Below are positions 55,319 to 63,937 of a stretch of 64,000 bases of DNA, in pieces. Source of the stretch: Rhodanobacter sp. OK091 (lineage in GTDB: Bacteria; Pseudomonadota; Gammaproteobacteria; Xanthomonadales; Rhodanobacteraceae); the NCBI RefSeq assembly GCF_900142825.1, contig NZ_FRCH01000001.1, positions 806,001 through 870,000 of the forward strand, written 5' to 3'. Positions within the stretch are counted from its first letter, which is position 1. The number at the start of each line of letters is the position of its first letter. The translations under genes were made by a program, and so were the position numbers. The notes beneath the pieces were generated by a model that had not been told where the DNA came from, ran no database searches, and saw nothing but the letters and a program-made list of their open reading frames with translations.

Positions 55319-56659
55319 TCAGCCGATCGCCGCCAGCGCAGCTTGCAGCCGAAGCGGCACGCGGTGTTCCTCGCCCGGTACCAGCCACGGCTCCAGCGCC
55401 AGTTCCGATGCGTCCAGCTGCGGCAGGATCTCGCTGTAGAAGCGCGCGACCAGGGCGTCTTCCTGCCATTCAGGGCGCTGGCTCAACGCATACATCGCGG
55501 CGCGGGCCTCGGCGCCCTCGCCTACGCATTCGAACGGTTTGTGGTCCTGGTACTCCAGCAGCGCGTCGAAACCGGCGGTCTGATTTTCATCGTCCAGCAG
55601 GTTGCGCCCGAAGATCGACAGCAGTCGCGGCTTGGGCAGGAACGGCGCCAGCGCGAGGAACACGAAATGGCATTTCGGGCATTGCCCGCACCAGCGATCG
55701 GCCGGCTTCGGGCCGAGCAGCTTGAAGTTGCGGTTGCAGCTGGAGAACACGTCGAAATACGGCGTCAGCTTCGCGAACGCGCGAGTGATCGCCAGCTCCG
55801 AATACGGCCGCAGCAGCGAGCAGTAGTCGAGGTCACTCGCCACATGCGTATGCAGCCAGTCGCCCAGCAGCTGCTCGAACGCATAGCTCTTGCTCCACTG
55901 GTGGTTCACCTGCTGGCCGTCGTACTCCAGCGTGGCGGCCGAGGCGGAGCGTTCGTTGGCGAACGCGATCGAATCGTAGCCATACAGGATCGCGGCGACA
56001 GCGAGGATCGCCGAGTTCACCGCCGTCACCGGTACATGTCCGTTCCACGCGCCCAGCCGGTTCAGCTCGAACAGCCCCGGCGCCAGTTCGCGCTGGATGT
56101 TCAGCATGGGCAGGCCGGTACGCTCCGCACAGGCGGCGATCAAGGCCGAATTGCCGACCCACGCCGCAGTCGCCTCACCGCCGATCGACTTGATCGCCTC
56201 CACCGCGACCAGCGAATCCTTGCCGCCGCCGATCGGCACCAGCGTGCGTTTCGGCAGGCTCAATGACTGCACCGTCGGGGCTGCGGCACCGCGGGGGAAT
56301 GCAATGCGTCCACGCAGATCCAGCCCATTGCGATAGGCGAACTCGGCCAGGCCGTGCAAGTACAGCTGATCGAGCAGCTCCGCCGTAGCGTTATCGAGTG
56401 GCCCTGTCGCCACCTCGATCTTCGGCGGCACACCGGCTTTGTAGTAGCTGACGCCCGCGATCAGATGCAGCAGTTTCAGCGCCGCCTCGAACGCCGTGGC
56501 ATGCGCGGCCGGAACCGCCGGCGCATTCGGGAAGCGAATCCGCTCGACCAGTTCCTCGCCGTCGTCGAACGCATAAACCAGCTCGGCAACGCCATTGGCG
56601 TAGCTGCAGCGCACGAAACGGAACAGCTGGGTCAGCCGCGGTTGAATTGTCGTCGTCAC
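55319..56659 (-). CDS. murL: UDP-N-acetyl-alpha-D-muramoyl-L-alanyl-L-glutamate epimerase (MurL)
   Basis: MurL epimerises the terminal L-Glu of UDP-MurNAc-L-Ala-L-Glu to D-Glu in an ATP-dependent reaction, replacing glutamate racemase. The 446-residue protein has a PP-loop-like motif VPIGGGKDSLVAVEAIKSIG (residues 141-160) and a metal-binding CGQCPKC segment that recall QueC-type enzymes. The N-terminal third and the murD2 neighbour distinguish it from QueC. The GTG start overlaps the stop of the DUF559 gene by four bases but has its own CCGGAG site. Confidence 0.9.
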   Translation of the reverse strand: MTTTIQPRLTQLFRFVRCSYANGVAELVYAFDDGEELVERIRFPNAPAVPAAHATAFEAALKLLHLIAGVSYYKAGVPPKIEVATGPLDNATAELLDQLYLHGLAEFAYRNGLDLRGRIAFPRGAAAPTVQSLSLPKRTLVPIGGGKDSLVAVEAIKSIGGEATAAWVGNSALIAACAERTGLPMLNIQRELAPGLFELNRLGAWNGHVPVTAVNSAILAVAAILYGYDSIAFANERSASAATLEYDGQQVNHQWSKSYAFEQLLGDWLHTHVASDLDYCSLLRPYSELAITRAFAKLTPYFDVFSSCNRNFKLLGPKPADRWCGQCPKCHFVFLALAPFLPKPRLLSIFGRNLLDDENQTAGFDALLEYQDHKPFECVGEGAEARAAMYALSQRPEWQEDALVARFYSEILPQLDASELALEPWLVPGEEHRVPLRLQAALAAIG

Positions 56660-57060
56660 TCTTCACTCTCCGGCGCGCTTGACCCCCTCTCCCCCGCGGG
56701 GAGAGGGTTGGGGTGAGGGGCTGGACTTGCCAAGGCATCCAGAATCACCGTAAGCACGCTCTCAATATTTACCAATGCGTCATTGTTCCAGAAACGCAGC
56801 ACGCGGTAGCCCATGGCTTGCAATTGCTGTGTGCGCCGCTCGTCGTACACCATCTGATCTGCGTGCTGCCCACCGTCCAACTCGATGATCAACATAGCCT
56901 CGGTACAAACGAAATCGACGATGTAATAACTGATTTCGTGCTGACGGCGGAATTTCCATCCAAGCATTTGACGATTGCGAAGATGACGCCACAACCTCTG
57001 CTCCGCATCGGTCATCACTTGGCGCAATCCACGCGCCTGATCCACGTTGAGACGTTTCAT
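56656..57060 (-). CDS. DUF559 (VSR-like) endonuclease domain protein with repeat-encoded tail
   Basis: A 134-residue DUF559 protein of the PD-(D/E)xK/VSR-like nuclease fold: DAEQRLWRHLRNRQMLGWKF, then YIVDFVCTEAMLIIELDGGQ with likely catalytic Asp49, Glu60 and Asp62, and RVLRFWNNDALVNIESVL. The last 24 residues ([17 protein letters not shown] and on) are translated from a palindromic repeat. Inverted copies of that repeat flank the gene on both sides. No function is proven for the family. Its stop overlaps the murL start. Confidence 0.85.
   Translation of the reverse strand: MKRLNVDQARGLRQVMTDAEQRLWRHLRNRQMLGWKFRRQHEISYYIVDFVCTEAMLIIELDGGQHADQMVYDERRTQQLQAMGYRVLRFWNNDALVNIESVLTVILDALASPAPHPNPLPAGERGSSAPESEE
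56683..56720. repeat. palindromic repeat, left member of the pair framing the DUF559 gene
   Basis: CCCCCTCTCCCCCGCGGGGA followed by GAGGGTTGGGGTGAGGGG. The first part is a perfect palindrome and the GGTGAGGGG end points toward the DUF559 gene. It is translated as part of the C-terminus of that gene. Confidence 0.85.
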
Positions 57061-57100
57061 CCTTGAAAGCTCTCCTGATGTTGCACCTTGGCGAGATTAA

Positions 57101-57137
57101 CCCCTCACCTCGATCCTCTCCCCAGCGGGGAGAGGAG
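57101..57137. repeat. palindromic repeat, right member of the pair framing the DUF559 gene
   Basis: CCCCTCACCTCGATCCTCTC followed by CCCAGCGGGGAGAGGAG. It is the inverted counterpart of the 56683 copy, with CCCCTCACC facing the DUF559 gene. It lies between the DUF559 start (57060) and the lysC-lysA stop (57144). Confidence 0.85.
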
Positions 57138-57143
57138 GAAAAG

Positions 57144-59756
57144 CTATTCGATCACCACCTCGTCGGCTTCGTCGCGCAGGTTGTAGTGCGAGGACATCAC
57201 CTTGCCATACGCACCCGCCTGGGCAATCAGCATCACGTCGCCCTCCCGTGCCTCGGGCAGGCGGCGGTCGGTGCCGAGCACGTCGCCACTCTCGCAGATC
57301 GGGCCGACGACCTGGTACAGCGCGGTGGCCGGTTCATCGAGCCGGCTGAGATTCACGATCTCATGCCAGGCGTCATAAAGCGCGGGGCGGATCAGACTGT
57401 TCATGCCGGTGTCGAGGCCGAGATAGCGCAGCGTACCCTTGCCCTTTTGCTGGGTCACCCGCGCCAGCAGCACGCCGGCATCGGCGACCAGGTAGCGGCC
57501 CGGCTCCATCCACAGCTGATATTGGGGATAAGCGGCCTTGACCTCGCGCAGCACGCGATCGAGTTCGGCGATGTCCAGCGGCGCCTCCCCCGGATGGGAC
57601 GGCACGCCGAGGCCGCCGCCGATGTCCAGGAAACTCACGCTGCCGATGCGCTCGGCGAGGCTGGCGAGCTGGGCATACACCTCGCCCCAATGGGCATCGT
57701 CGAGAATGCCCGAACCCAGGTGCGCGTGCAGGCCGCGCACGATCACGCCATGCGTGTCGGCCAGGCGCAGAAAGGCGTCGATCTGCTCCACCGGCAGACC
57801 GAACTTGCTGCCGCTGCCGCCGGTGCGCACCTTTTCGTGATGGCCCAGGCCGCGGCCCAGGTCGACGCGCAGCACGATCTCGCGGCCGCGAAACAGCTCG
57901 CCCCAATGCTCCAACGGATAAAGCGAATCGAGCGAGACGGTGGAGCGCGTGCTCAGCGCCCAGGCGTAGTCCTCGCGCGGCGCAAAATTGGGGGTGAACA
58001 GCAGCGGCGCGGATGACGGCACAGCCGCCATCACCGCCTTCACCTCGCCTGGCGACACGCATTCGAAGCCGAAGCCCTCCTCGGCCAATGCCTTGAGGAT
58101 CGCCGGATGCGTGTTCGCCTTCACCGCGTAGTGCAGCCGGTCGACCGCAGCCAGCCTCTTCAGCTCGCGCGCCTGGTGGCGCACGGTAGGCAGGTGGTAG
58201 ACGTAGCGCGGTGTAGCCTGCGCCGCGATCTCCAGCAGCCGCGGGCGCTGCGACTCGTGCCACCACGCCGCCGCGGGCGCCGGCGACTCGCCGCTGCCGT
58301 ACAGCGCCTGCCAGCTGGGGCCGAACAGCGCGCTGTCGTCGGTGCGCAGGGCGCCGGCGGCGATCAGCAGTTCATGCAGATGCGGCAGCAGCGTATCGAC
58401 CACTTCCTCGTCCACCACGAAGGTGAGATTGAGGTTGTTCGACGACTGCGAAATCATGTGCACGCGCAGCTGGCCGAACTCGGCCAGCACGCCGGACAAG
58501 GTGTGCAGCAGCGAGCGCATGCCGCGCCCGACCAGGGTGATCGCCGCGCACGGCGCGATCACCTTGACCCGGCATACCTTGGCCAGGTCGGTAGCCAGTG
58601 CCGCGATCGCATCGGAGTCGAGCAGGTTTTCGGTGGGATCGAGCGATACGGTGACATTGGTTTCGGCCGAACCGATCAAGTCCACCGACAGCCCGTGCTG
58701 CTTGAAGTGCGCGAACACGTCGGCAAGAAAACCGACCTGCTGCCACATGCCGACCGATTCCATCGACACCAGGGTGATGCCCTTGCGCGCGCTGATCGCC
58801 TTGACGCTGGGCGCGTGCGCGCGCACTTCGGGACCGATCACGGTGCCGTCGAGTTCCGGCCGGTTGGTGTCCTTGATCAGCAGCGGCACGCGCGGTTCGC
58901 GCAACGGCGACAGGCAGCGCGGATGCAGCACCTTGGCACCGGTGGAGGCGATTTCCTGGGCCTCTTCGTAATCCAGCCGCTGCAGCAGCCGCGCGCCCGG
59001 TACCTGGCGCGGGTTGGCGGTGAACATGCCGGCCACGTCGGTCCAGATTTCCACCCGCTGCGCCTTCAGCAGCGCACCGAAGTACGCCGCCGACGTATCC
59101 GAGCCGCCGCGGCCTAGCAGCACCGTGCGGCCTTTGGCTTCGCGAGCGATGAAACCCTGGGTGATGAACACCTCACCCAGCGCGGCAAGCCGTGCATTCA
59201 ATGCGGGGTCGGCTTTGGTATCGACCATCGACGACAGCAGCCGGGTGCGCTCGTTCTGGTTCGGCAAGGCGATGGCGGCCAGACAGTCGCGCGCGTCCAG
59301 CCATTGCGTAGGCAGGCCGCTGTGGCTGAGGAACGCGGCACCGAGCGCGCTGGACATCAGCTCGCCGTGCGCCTGCACCTGCGCCTGCCAGGCCAGCTCT
59401 CCCAGTGCGGCGGCACCTTCGTGCGCCAGCTTTGCCAGATCGGCTAGCCGCTCGCCCAGCGTGTCGGGCATGGCCAGCTGCATGTGGTCGAGCAGATCGT
59501 AGTGGCGCTGCGCGATCGCCTTGGCCGCTTCGCTGCGTTTGCCCGGTTCGCCCTGCGCACACAGTTGCTTGAGCGCGTCGGTGACGCCGGTCAGTGCGGA
59601 AACGACGACCAGTACGCGCGCGCCCTCGGCGCGGCGGCTGGCGACCAGCTCAAGAATGTTCTGCCAGCGCGACAAGGTGGCGACACTGGTGCCGCCGAAC
59701 TTCATCACGATCCAGGGGGCGTCGGCGGGAAGCGACGCAGGGCTTTGCGGGTTCAC
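57144..59756 (-). CDS. lysAC: bifunctional aspartate kinase/diaminopimelate decarboxylase
   Basis: An 870-residue fusion. Residues about 15-460 are aspartate kinase: VMKFGGTSVATLSRWQNI, LGRGGSDTSAAYFGALLKAQ and C-terminal ACT repeats (GSAETNVTVSLD, SQSSNNLNLTFVV). Residues about 480-870 are DAP decarboxylase: PLP lysine in LHYAVKANTHP, SFLDIGGGLGVP, and GPICESGDVLG. It thus begins and ends lysine synthesis, a fusion typical of Xanthomonadales. Feedback by lysine through ACT domains is likely. The GTG at 59756 has GAAGG upstream; ATG at 59705 is an alternative. Confidence 0.95.
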   Translation of the reverse strand: MNPQSPASLPADAPWIVMKFGGTSVATLSRWQNILELVASRRAEGARVLVVVSALTGVTDALKQLCAQGEPGKRSEAAKAIAQRHYDLLDHMQLAMPDTLGERLADLAKLAHEGAAALGELAWQAQVQAHGELMSSALGAAFLSHSGLPTQWLDARDCLAAIALPNQNERTRLLSSMVDTKADPALNARLAALGEVFITQGFIAREAKGRTVLLGRGGSDTSAAYFGALLKAQRVEIWTDVAGMFTANPRQVPGARLLQRLDYEEAQEIASTGAKVLHPRCLSPLREPRVPLLIKDTNRPELDGTVIGPEVRAHAPSVKAISARKGITLVSMESVGMWQQVGFLADVFAHFKQHGLSVDLIGSAETNVTVSLDPTENLLDSDAIAALATDLAKVCRVKVIAPCAAITLVGRGMRSLLHTLSGVLAEFGQLRVHMISQSSNNLNLTFVVDEEVVDTLLPHLHELLIAAGALRTDDSALFGPSWQALYGSGESPAPAAAWWHESQRPRLLEIAAQATPRYVYHLPTVRHQARELKRLAAVDRLHYAVKANTHPAILKALAEEGFGFECVSPGEVKAVMAAVPSSAPLLFTPNFAPREDYAWALSTRSTVSLDSLYPLEHWGELFRGREIVLRVDLGRGLGHHEKVRTGGSGSKFGLPVEQIDAFLRLADTHGVIVRGLHAHLGSGILDDAHWGEVYAQLASLAERIGSVSFLDIGGGLGVPSHPGEAPLDIAELDRVLREVKAAYPQYQLWMEPGRYLVADAGVLLARVTQQKGKGTLRYLGLDTGMNSLIRPALYDAWHEIVNLSRLDEPATALYQVVGPICESGDVLGTDRRLPEAREGDVMLIAQAGAYGKVMSSHYNLRDEADEVVIE

Positions 59757-59876
59757 GGCTACCTTCAGTGGCGATGGTTGGGGAAGACAATTCCCCCAGT
59801 GTTGCGCCGCAGCAGGTGGAATGCAACCGCCAGAAGCCTGCGAGCGTTTGGATGGCTAAATGCGAGGGCATCATCG

Positions 59877-60015
59877 CCCCACTCCCCACCGGGGAGAGGG
59901 TTGGGGTGAGGGGCCAGACTGGCCTCGGTTTCCCTTCAAGCGAAGAGCTCGCTCTTGAGAGAGGCTCTCGCGAGCACCCGCCCCTCACCTCGATCCTCTC
60001 CCCAAAAGGGAGAGG
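59877..60015. repeat. inverted repeat doublet between fumarase and lysC-lysA
   Basis: The left unit (59877-59913) is CCCCACTCCCCACCGGGGAG then AGGGTTGGGGTGAGGGG. The right unit (59981-60015) is CCCCTCACCTCGATCCTCTC then CCCAAAAGGGAGAGG. They face inward across 67 bases. The spacer ends CTCGCGAGCACCCG, whose complement opens like the spacer of the doublet in hrpA (GGGTGCTCGCG). No gene is in the spacer. Confidence 0.85.
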
Positions 60016-60028
60016 AAGAAAGACGGTG

Positions 60029-61543
60029 TTACACCACAACGACCGGAATCTTGCCGATCCGCGCCTGCCATTCGCGCGGACCGGTCTGGTGCACCGAGCT
60101 GCCCAGCGAATCGACCGCCACGGTAACGGGCATGTCCTCGACGGTGAACTCGTAGATCGCCTCCATGCCCAGATCGGCGAAGCCGACCACGCGCGCGGCC
60201 TTGATCGCCTTGGACACCAGGTATGCCGCGCCGCCGACTGCCATCAGATAAACCGACTGGTGTCGCTTGATCGCCTCGATGGCCGCCGGCCCGCGCTCGG
60301 CCTTGCCCACCATCCCGAGCAGGCCGGTCTGCGCCAGCACCTGCTCGGTGAACTTGTCCATGCGGGTGGCGGTGGTGGGACCGGCCGGGCCAACCACCTC
60401 GTCGCGCACCGGATCGACCGGGCCCACGTAATAGATGAAGCGGCCCTTGAAGTCGACCGGCAGCGGCTCGCCTTTGTTGAGCATCTCCACCATGCGCTTG
60501 TGCGCGGCGTCGCGGCCGGTCAGCAGCTTGCCGTTGAGCAGCAAAGTCTCGCCCGGCTTCCAGTCGGCGACGTCCGCCTGCGTCACCGTGTCGAGATTCA
60601 CCCGACGCCCTTTCGAGGCGTCGTAGGTGAGCTTCGGCCAGTCTTCCAGTGACGGCGGATCGAGCATCACCGGGCCGGATCCGTCCAGAGTGAAATGCGC
60701 ATGGCGAGTCGCCGCGCAGTTCGGTATCAACGCCACCGGCAGGTTGGCCGCGTGGGTCGGATAGTCCTTGATCTTGATGTCGAGCACGGTGGTGAGGCCG
60801 CCCAGGCCTTGCGCGCCGATGCCCAGCGCGTTGACCTTCTCGTACAGCTCGATGCGCAGTTCTTCGGCACGATTGCTCGGGCCGCGTGCGATCAGCTCCT
60901 GGATATCGATCGGCTCCATCAGCGCTTCTTTCGCCAGCAGCATCGCCTTCTCGGCGGTACCGCCGATGCCCAGTCCCAGCATGCCCGGCGGGCACCAGCC
61001 CGCGCCCATCGTGGGCACGGTCTTGAGCACCCAGTCGACGATCGAGTCGGACGGGTTGAGCATCGCGAACTTCGACTTCGCCTCGGAGCCGCCACCCTTC
61101 GCGGCCACGATCACGTCGAGCTTGTCGCCCGGCACGATGGCCACGTTGATGATGGCCGGCGTGTTGTCCTTGGTATTGATGCGCTTGCCGGCAGGGTCGG
61201 CCAGGATGCTGGCGCGCAGCTTGTTGTCCGGGTCGTTGTAGGCGCGGCGTACGCCCTCGTTGACCATGTCGTCCAGCGACATCGTGGCGTCCCACTGCAC
61301 GTTCATGCCGACCTTGAGGAACACGGTGACGATGCCGGTGTCCTGGCACAGCGGCCGATGGCCTTCCGCGGCCATCCGCGAGTTGATCAGGATCTGCGCC
61401 ATCGCGTCCTTGGCCGCGGGGCTTTCCTCGCGCTCATAGGCGGCAGCAAGGCCTTTGATGTAGTCGACCGGGTGGTAATAGCTGATGTACTGCAGCGCGT
61501 CGGCAACGGACTGGATCAGATCGGCTTGCTTGATGATGGTCAT
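60029..61543 (-). CDS. fumA: fumarate hydratase, class I (Fe-S)
   Basis: Class I fumarase hydrates fumarate to malate in the TCA cycle with an oxygen-sensitive [4Fe-4S] cluster. The 504-residue protein has the three cluster cysteines in HRPLCQDTGIV, AGWCPPGMLG and IPNCAATRHAHF, and the C-terminal GVPAAYL-like region VGGAAYLVSKAI. The ATG at 61543 (MTIIKQADLIQSVADALQYI) is the family start; the open frame upstream is unconserved. A repeat doublet lies just beyond the stop, and a palindrome with a T7 run lies in the leader. Confidence 0.95.
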   Translation of the reverse strand: MTIIKQADLIQSVADALQYISYYHPVDYIKGLAAAYEREESPAAKDAMAQILINSRMAAEGHRPLCQDTGIVTVFLKVGMNVQWDATMSLDDMVNEGVRRAYNDPDNKLRASILADPAGKRINTKDNTPAIINVAIVPGDKLDVIVAAKGGGSEAKSKFAMLNPSDSIVDWVLKTVPTMGAGWCPPGMLGLGIGGTAEKAMLLAKEALMEPIDIQELIARGPSNRAEELRIELYEKVNALGIGAQGLGGLTTVLDIKIKDYPTHAANLPVALIPNCAATRHAHFTLDGSGPVMLDPPSLEDWPKLTYDASKGRRVNLDTVTQADVADWKPGETLLLNGKLLTGRDAAHKRMVEMLNKGEPLPVDFKGRFIYYVGPVDPVRDEVVGPAGPTTATRMDKFTEQVLAQTGLLGMVGKAERGPAAIEAIKRHQSVYLMAVGGAAYLVSKAIKAARVVGFADLGMEAIYEFTVEDMPVTVAVDSLGSSVHQTGPREWQARIGKIPVVVV

Positions 61544-61561
61544 GACAGCGGCTTCGATTCC

Positions 61562-61598
61562 AAAAAAATACCGCGTCGCAAACGGCCGTTTGCGACGC
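61562..61598 (-). terminator. 26-base palindrome with T7 run in the fumarase leader
   Basis: GCGTCGCAAACGG/CCGTTTGCGACGC at 61573-61598 is perfectly self-complementary. On the minus strand it is followed by GGTA and seven T, so it has the form of a Rho-independent terminator about 20 bases before the fumarase start. It could be an attenuator of fumarase, or a terminator left by a lost upstream gene. Confidence 0.6.
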
Positions 61599-61960
61599 AC
61601 AATCCCTCTATTGTGCCGCAACTTGGCCTGCGACCAGAAAGCGGGCGGCACCCCGGCAGCTCTCGCCAGCCTGTGGCGGGCCTCGGCCTGAAGACATAGT
61701 CGCAATTACATGCGGCACGGCTTGAGCCGCCACATGGATTGCGCAAACTATTTCGCCGCAGCGGGCACTTTCAGGGCCAGCCGTACGCTGCTAGCGTCGT
61801 TCGGCCAGTACGGATTTGTCTTCAGGGGCCGCGCTGGTTGTTGGGGTATCAGCTTACGAATGTATGGCTTAAAGCTTGTCGGGAGGGGGCTTGTCGAGAG
61901 ACAGGGAGCTACTCGCCGCAGCGTCGCCCAAGTGACCGTTTCAACCCTTGGAGAAAACCC
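61599..61960. other. intergenic region between fumarase and the S53 peptidase
   Basis: These 362 bases hold no gene I can support. They must contain the minus-strand fumarase promoter and the plus-strand peptidase promoter. A direct repeat of GCTTGTCG lies at about 61876 and 61890 in the probable 5' leader of the peptidase gene. I see no recognisable riboswitch. Confidence 0.5.
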
Positions 61961-63886
61961 ATGCTTACGAATTTGCATCGCAAGTCGCTCGCGACTTCAT
62001 TGGCGTTGCTGCTTTGTGGCTTCGCCACTACATCGCTCGCCGCTGGTGGCTCGGCACCTACCAGCAGGGCGGCACCCATCGACATCGGGGCAAGCAATCC
62101 CGCTCAAACCGTGAACGTCACGCTGGTCCTCGGCCTGCACCACCAGGATGCACTCGAGCAGTACATCTACAGCACGGTCACCCCGGGCAATCCGTCGTAT
62201 CACCGTTTCCTCACCACGGCACAGTTCGCCGATCGCTATGGCGCCACCGCCGACGAGATATCCAGGGTGAAGTCGTTCCTGCAGCAGCAAGGGCTCGCTC
62301 AGGCCGAGCTGCTGCCGAATCATCTCGCGATCAAGGTCAGCGGTACGATCGGCCAGTTCAATGCGGCCTTCCATACGTCCATCCACGATTACCGAGCCGG
62401 TGACGGCACGACCTTCCACCGGCCCAATGCGACACCGAGCATGCCCGTAGCGCTTGCCGACACGCTGGTCGTGGCGTCAGGCCTCAGCAGCGAGGCCCGC
62501 TATCGTTCGCATCGCGTCAGCGCACTGTTCCCGCCGCAGCCGGGAGCCCGAACCAATGCCTTGGGCACGGCTGCACCGGCCACGGTGTCCTGCACCGGCG
62601 ACCCCACCGCCACCTGCATACCTGGCGAATTCACGGTCGGCGATGTGGCCAACCGCTACAACATCAATCCGCTCTACAAGGCCGGAGTGAACGGCAGGGG
62701 TTCGACCATCGGCATCGCCACCCTGGCGAATTTCCTGCCCGCCGATGCCTATAACTACTGGAGAACGATCGGCCTGGCGGTGAAACCCAAGCGCATCACC
62801 CAGGTACACGTGGACGGTGGCGGGCTGCTCAGCGGCGCTGCCGGCTCGGGTGAGACTTCCCTCGACGTCGAGCAATCCGGCGGCCTGGCGCCCTGGGCCG
62901 ACATCATCGTATACGACGCACCCAATACCGACGCCGGCTTCTTCGATGTATTCAATCAGTCGGTATCCGACAACAAGGTAGACAGCTTGTCGGTAAGTTG
63001 GGGCTTACCGGAAATTTTCTACTTCCCGCAGCTCAACGGCGGTGTCGACTTCACGGATGAATTGCTTGCCTTCCACCAGGTCTTCCTGGAAGCGGCAGTA
63101 CAAGGCATCTCGATGTTCGCGACTTCCGGCGACTCGGGCGCCTACGACACGGTGCGGGGAGTGGGCGGCTTGCCGACCGACCCGGTGCCGCCGCCGCTCA
63201 CCGCCGACGCCCCGGGCTCCGATCCCTTCATCACCACCGCGGGCGGCACCACCGTGCCGTTCTCCTACAGCTTCAGCGGTGGACCGACGGCATCGATCGG
63301 CAAGGAAAGCGTCTGGGGCTGGGATTACATCGCCAATTACTTCCAGACCAATTTCGGCGCGGACATTACCCCTGAAGTGTTCTCGGTCGGCGGTGGTGGC
63401 GGCGTCAGCGTGTTCTGGCCGTTGCCGCGCTATCAGCAGTTCACCTTCGGCATTCGCAGGAGCGAGAGGAACCAGACCTTGTTCCTGCCCGCGTTCGGCA
63501 TCAACTACACGCTGCCGGCCAATTATCGCGGCCGCAACGAGCCCGACATTTCGCTGAATGCGGATCCGGAGACCGGCTACAGCTTCGTCTCGTCACTGGA
63601 CGGCGGCGGCCTGCTGACGTTCGAAGGCGGCACCAGTTTCGTCGCACCCCAGCTCAACGGGATCAGCGCCCTGTTGACGCAAAGCACCGGGCACCGGGTG
63701 GGCTTCTGGAATCCGCAGGTGTACCTGCTGCAGAACATCTTCGGTTACGGCTCGTGGTCGCCGTTCAACGATATCCGTGCCGGCGACAACTGGTTTTATA
63801 AAGGCGTACCCGGCTACGACCAGGGTGCCGGCATCGGTACGCTCAACGTGACGAACTTCGACCTGTTCCTGCGCAGCGGTTTCTGA
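61961..63886 (+). CDS. S53 family secreted serine-carboxyl peptidase (sedolisin)
   Basis: A 641-residue exported peptidase. A signal peptide (SLATSLALLLCGFATTSLAA) and a pro-kumamolisin domain (residues about 40-190, ALEQYIYSTVTPGNPSYHRF) precede the catalytic domain with Glu298 and Asp302 in GSGETSLDVEQSGG, oxyanion Asp391 in ATSGDSGAYD and Ser559 in EGGTSFVAPQLNG. A calcium site is likely near GYDQGAGIGTLN. It is active at acid pH in relatives such as xanthomonalisin. The ATG at 61961 has GGAG upstream. Confidence 0.93.
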   Translation: MLTNLHRKSLATSLALLLCGFATTSLAAGGSAPTSRAAPIDIGASNPAQTVNVTLVLGLHHQDALEQYIYSTVTPGNPSYHRFLTTAQFADRYGATADEISRVKSFLQQQGLAQAELLPNHLAIKVSGTIGQFNAAFHTSIHDYRAGDGTTFHRPNATPSMPVALADTLVVASGLSSEARYRSHRVSALFPPQPGARTNALGTAAPATVSCTGDPTATCIPGEFTVGDVANRYNINPLYKAGVNGRGSTIGIATLANFLPADAYNYWRTIGLAVKPKRITQVHVDGGGLLSGAAGSGETSLDVEQSGGLAPWADIIVYDAPNTDAGFFDVFNQSVSDNKVDSLSVSWGLPEIFYFPQLNGGVDFTDELLAFHQVFLEAAVQGISMFATSGDSGAYDTVRGVGGLPTDPVPPPLTADAPGSDPFITTAGGTTVPFSYSFSGGPTASIGKESVWGWDYIANYFQTNFGADITPEVFSVGGGGGVSVFWPLPRYQQFTFGIRRSERNQTLFLPAFGINYTLPANYRGRNEPDISLNADPETGYSFVSSLDGGGLLTFEGGTSFVAPQLNGISALLTQSTGHRVGFWNPQVYLLQNIFGYGSWSPFNDIRAGDNWFYKGVPGYDQGAGIGTLNVTNFDLFLRSGF

Positions 63887-63910
63887 TTCAGCGCAGCGTT
63901 GATGCTCCCA

Positions 63911-63937
63911 CTGGCTGGCGCCCATGGCGCCAGCCAG
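63911..63937. terminator. strong hairpin after the S53 peptidase gene
   Basis: CTGGCTGGCGC-CCATG-GCGCCAGCCAG forms a perfect 11-bp stem with a five-base loop 24 bases after the peptidase stop. No T run follows, so it may need Rho or act as a 3' stabiliser. Nothing else recognisable lies between here and the window end. Confidence 0.55.

Noticed and set aside
55319..56659. Annotation of the murL gene as QueC (7-cyano-7-deazaguanine synthase)
   Set aside because: The PP-loop-like and CxxCxxC motifs suggest it, but the length (446 residues against about 230), the N-terminal domain and the murD2 neighbour fit MurL.
59757..59876. Possible lysine riboswitch upstream of lysC-lysA
   Set aside because: The leader is short and contains only a small stem (GGGGAA/TTCCCC); none of the conserved lysine-riboswitch core is visible.
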